DNA of 15,770 nucleotides from HGW-17 sp938004375. Its GTDB lineage: Bacteria; Myxococcota_A; Polyangia; HGW-17. The notes beneath the pieces were generated by a model that ran no database searches, was not told the origin of the DNA, and saw nothing but the letters and a program-made list of their open reading frames with translations. The DNA is taken from contig DAIRVS010000102.1 in assembly GCA_036802685.1 (NCBI GenBank), forward strand, positions 1-15,770, in the 5' to 3' direction. This document shows, piece after piece, positions 13,335-15,770 of the stretch. Every line of letters starts with the position of its first letter. Positions within the stretch are counted from its first letter, which is position 1. The position numbers and the translations under genes are program-made.

Positions 13335-15518
13335 TCAGATCACGCGACCGGGGTCCTCCCCGGCGGTGAACACCCGGGCGGCGCTGGCGGCGAGCTTGCC
13401 CGCGTCGTCCAGGCCGTCGGAGATCAGCGCCTGGAGCGAGTCCGCCGAGTAGTCGATGCCCTTGAGGATGACCTCCTGGGCCACCGCGAAGCCGTATTCG
13501 ACGAGCCCCGGGAGGCTGATCTCCTTGCGCCCGAATCCGTTGCGGTTCTCGTGAACGATCTGCAGGAAGTTGCCCACGGAGCGCAGCATGGCGGGCAGCA
13601 CGACCGGCTGCACGATGCGCAGGCCGTGCTTGGCCAGGCCCATGGGGTTGTCCTTGTCCACCTCGCGCTTGTACTGCTTGAAGTGGTCCTTGTTGTCGAC
13701 GAACTTGATCCGGAAGCGCTCGCGCCCCTGCCGGTCGCGGTAGAGCGTGATGATCAGGTTCTCGGTGATGTAGCCCCAGATCCCCAGGATGAAGATGTTG
13801 ATGCCGGCCTCGTCCGGGCGCAGGTCGGGGATGAAGTCGGTGTCGAGGAAGAAGCGCAGCACCTGCACGAAGAAGACCACCAGCTTCTCGGCGAGCTCCG
13901 GGTACTTGCGCAGATAGCCGGACCACTCGGCCTTGGCCAGGCTCTCCAGGCTGAACTGGGCCAGCTTCTCGCAGCCCGCGGGCAGGGCGTCGGCCCGCTC
14001 CTGGAAGGTGCAGAACGTGGTGAGGACGTTGCGGTACTCGATCAGGCCGCGGGAGGTGCGCAGCCCGTGCCGCAGGTCGTAGAAGAGCAGGAACTGGGCC
14101 AGGCGCCCCACCAGCTCGCGGTAGTCGCTCTCGAGCATCCCCTCGAGCAGCCGCGCCTTCAGGCCGCAGGTGTCGAGGTGGGCCACCAGGGCGGCGTTGC
14201 GGCGCACCGGCATGTCCACGCCGGCCAGGAACAGCCCCAGCTGCTCGACGAACTTCAGGCCCAGCTTCACCGTGGCGGGGTTGAGCCACCCCACCGTCTC
14301 CTCGAGGCGGTACTGCGGGTAACCATGGTGCCAGGACAGCACCTCGGAGAGCACCGCCTCGAACTGGTCGGGCGTCAACTGGCGGCGCAGGCGGGCCGAG
14401 CAGGCCCGGCGCAGGCGGGCGGCGCCGGTGCGGACCACCAGCCGGTTGCCCCGCAGGGTCTCGGCCAGCTCCGCGGGAGCAATCCCCGGCGCCGGGATGT
14501 AATAATTCTGCTCGGGGAGCAGGAAGTCCTCTTCGCCGTGGCGGGCGAAACAGTCCTCGATGAGGGCGCGGGCCTGGTCCCAGTTCATGTCCGGGTGCCG
14601 CGCGCCGTTGAGCCAGCGCAGGGTGTCGCGCACGCCCACGGTGATGGGGGCGTCGAAGAACTCGCGCAGGTGGGTGGTCACGGCGTCCGACAGCGGCCGC
14701 GTGCGCAGCTCCCGCAGGCGGGCGGCGAGCGCGGCGCCGTCAGGCAGCGGCGCCTTCTCGTAGGGATCCCGCGCGAGCACGTCGTAGAACGACAGGCGCT
14801 CGGTGGCCACGTGGGTCTCGCGCACCAGGAAGACCGCCGCGTCGTCCCCCGTCGGCGGGGGCGGCTCGTGCCCGGCCAGCAAGCGGCGCACGGCGTCGTC
14901 CACCGGGAACAGGAACAGGTCCCGGGGGGCACCCATGAAGAAATACGGCACCTCGCGGGCGGCCTCCAGGCTGTCCGAGACGGTCTTGCGCCACGTGGGG
15001 AACAGGCTGTAGCCGATGCCGCCGAAGACCTCGGAGACCACCGCGCGCGGGATCTCGACGGGCCGCGCGCCGCCCAGGCGCATGGTGAAGTTGCTGGTGC
15101 GCCCGACCTTGAACAGGAAGCGCGCGGCGAAGCCCTCGCACCACCGGCGGATCGCCGGCGTCCGGGACGCCGCGGCGTCGGCCCCCTCGTGGCGCTCGAC
15201 GAAGCCCGCGAGGACCGCGGCCAGCCGGTCGGCGTCCAGCGCGAAGATCTCGGTGTGCGAGCCCGCCTCCTTCCCCGGAGTGAGCGAGTACACGGACGCG
15301 TGGAACGCCCCCAGCAGATCGTGGGCGGTCAGGAAGGCGTAGGTGTCCGGCGCGGACGGGGGCACCACGGGCGGCGGTGGGGTCTTCGCCTTTTGCGGAC
15401 GGCCGCGGCGCTTTCCGGGCTTCGACTCGGACGCGGCGGTCGCGGAGGCGGACGCGCGCTGGCGCTTCTTCGCGGTCTTCTCGGCGGCGGTGGGCTTGCG
15501 ATATTTCGAGGTGGCCAT
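13335..15518 (-). CDS. Large protein of unknown function with AT-hook-like N-terminal tail
   Basis: I do not recognise this 727-aa protein. Residues 1-55 are disordered, rich in Lys, Ala, Ser and Pro, and contain KRRGRPQKAK (36-45), an AT-hook core (RGRP) that in other proteins binds the minor groove of AT-rich DNA. From about 60 to the end the sequence looks globular and mostly helical, without signal peptide or obvious membrane segments; a conserved-looking stretch runs from ENLIITLYRD (about 590) through IKFVDNKDHFKQYKREVDKD to VHENRNGFGRKE (about 675). The ATG at 15518 is fixed by AAGGAG 6 nt upstream; an upstream in-frame ATG at 15533 overlaps that site. The gene seems monocistronic, with its own promoter and the HEAT-greA promoter downstream. 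Cytoplasmic or nucleoid location is inference. Confidence 0.8.
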   Translation of the reverse strand: MATSKYRKPTAAEKTAKKRQRASASATAASESKPGKRRGRPQKAKTPPPPVVPPSAPDTYAFLTAHDLLGAFHASVYSLTPGKEAGSHTEIFALDADRLAAVLAGFVERHEGADAAASRTPAIRRWCEGFAARFLFKVGRTSNFTMRLGGARPVEIPRAVVSEVFGGIGYSLFPTWRKTVSDSLEAAREVPYFFMGAPRDLFLFPVDDAVRRLLAGHEPPPPTGDDAAVFLVRETHVATERLSFYDVLARDPYEKAPLPDGAALAARLRELRTRPLSDAVTTHLREFFDAPITVGVRDTLRWLNGARHPDMNWDQARALIEDCFARHGEEDFLLPEQNYYIPAPGIAPAELAETLRGNRLVVRTGAARLRRACSARLRRQLTPDQFEAVLSEVLSWHHGYPQYRLEETVGWLNPATVKLGLKFVEQLGLFLAGVDMPVRRNAALVAHLDTCGLKARLLEGMLESDYRELVGRLAQFLLFYDLRHGLRTSRGLIEYRNVLTTFCTFQERADALPAGCEKLAQFSLESLAKAEWSGYLRKYPELAEKLVVFFVQVLRFFLDTDFIPDLRPDEAGINIFILGIWGYITENLIITLYRDRQGRERFRIKFVDNKDHFKQYKREVDKDNPMGLAKHGLRIVQPVVLPAMLRSVGNFLQIVHENRNGFGRKEISLPGLVEYGFAVAQEVILKGIDYSADSLQALISDGLDDAGKLAASAARVFTAGEDPGRVI

Positions 15519-15524
15519 GGGCGA

Positions 15525-15530
15525 CTCCTT
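15525..15530 (-). promoter_or_regulatory. Shine-Dalgarno that fixes the 727-aa start
   Basis: AAGGAG on the minus strand, 6 nt before ATG at 15518. The alternative ATG at 15533 would place this site inside the coding region and has no comparable site of its own. Confidence 0.7.
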
Positions 15531-15546
15531 CACCTGCGAGGTCCGC

Positions 15547-15575
15547 AGTCTAGGGGAAAACGCCCGCCTTGGGAA
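15547..15575 (-). promoter_or_regulatory. Putative promoter of the 727-aa gene
   Basis: TTCCCA (15570-15575) and TAGACT (15547-15552) on the minus strand are 17 nt apart; each matches consensus at 4 of 6 positions. The TAGAC-type -10 is shared with the queD promoter candidate. The leader would be about 22-25 nt. Confidence 0.4.
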
Positions 15576-15637
15576 GGGACAGTTGCGCAGGGACAGTCAG
15601 GGCAATCGCAAGAAGTTTTCCTGATGAGGCTGGAAGG

Positions 15638-15657
15638 TCGATTTCGATTTCGATTTC
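15638..15657 (+). repeat. Hexamer tandem repeat (TCGATT), 3.3 copies
   Basis: Three TCGATT units plus TC. This is the reverse complement (permuted) of the TCGAAA tract at 4645-4677. It is intergenic, 63 nt upstream of the predicted -35 box of the 727-aa gene. Confidence 0.85.
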
Positions 15658-15715
15658 ATGCGTGATCACTTAAGGGTTTGATGGCGAATTTCTGTTAGGG
15701 GGCTATCAGGGTATT

Positions 15716-15743
15716 AAAAAAGTATTCCATGAGAGGTGGAATA
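15716..15743 (-). terminator. Rho-independent-terminator-like hairpin for a gene to the right
   Basis: TATTCCA (15723-15729) and TGGAATA (15737-15743) form a 7-bp stem with a 7-nt loop; on the minus strand it is followed by C and then TTTTTT (15721-15716). It would end a minus-strand transcript that enters from beyond the right edge. The stem is AT-rich and therefore weak, but the T6 run is the only one next to a hairpin in the window. Confidence 0.45.
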
Positions 15744-15744
15744 T

Positions 15745-15770
15745 TCGATTTCGATTTCGATTTCGATTTC
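15745..15770 (+). repeat. Hexamer tandem repeat (TCGATT), at least 4.3 copies, cut by the window edge
   Basis: Four TCGATT units plus TC run into the right edge of the window. Together with the tract at 15638-15657 it flanks an 87-bp AT-rich segment that contains the terminator-like hairpin. No coding sequence is supported in 15519-15770. Confidence 0.88.

Overview
The window is high-GC DNA in which every supportable gene lies on the minus strand. Several things suggest a Myxococcota-like (delta-proteobacterial) genome: short Cys-rich lipoproteins with CxxxxDC spacing, a very large Ser/Thr kinase fused to an ATPase and a helical-repeat region, a PQQ-propeller lipoprotein, a DUF465 protein and GC-rich codon use. 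The assignment is inference from protein style; no rRNA or tRNA gene is present to settle it.

Reading along the minus strand (right to left): (1) 15770-13335 starts in an AT-rich intergenic stretch with two hexamer-repeat tracts and a terminator-like hairpin, then a 727-aa protein of unknown function with an AT-hook-like tail. (2) 13291-11545 is a tightly packed operon: HEAT-repeat protein, greA, and two tiny Cys-rich lipoproteins whose frames touch or overlap. (3) 11497-8011 holds a YkgJ-type Cys-cluster protein, a DUF465 coiled-coil protein and an 822-residue beta-propeller lipoprotein. (4) 7849-4703 is a 1048-aa zinc-ribbon / protein kinase / zinc-ribbon / P-loop ATPase / TPR-like signalling protein. 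(5) 4566-3238 is an SO_0444-type Cu/Zn efflux permease with a C-terminal HMA domain that may also be made separately from an internal start. (6) 3103-32 is a four-gene operon, queD - folE2 - DUF6884/YaaA-like - dpdA-like transglycosylase, with 8-nt, 4-nt (GTGA) and 4-nt (ATGA) junctions.

The last operon is the most notable content. FolE2 and QueD make the first two intermediates of 7-cyano-7-deazaguanine (preQ0) synthesis. The last gene is a TGT-fold enzyme with both catalytic aspartates, the zinc site, and an RGxNRNRRRGFHN tail that I recall from DpdA, the enzyme that exchanges guanine for preQ0 in DNA. The small YaaA/DUF6884-like protein between them is translationally coupled to both neighbours and is the best candidate for an unrecognised component. 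queE, queC, dpdB and the restriction-type dpd genes are not in the window; the left edge falls 31 nt after the dpdA-like stop codon.

Intergenic regions carry plausible sigma70-type promoters in front of each transcription unit, several leader hairpins, and a dispersed (TCGAAA)n hexamer repeat at three sites. There is no CRISPR array, transposase, integrase or RNA gene that I can support.
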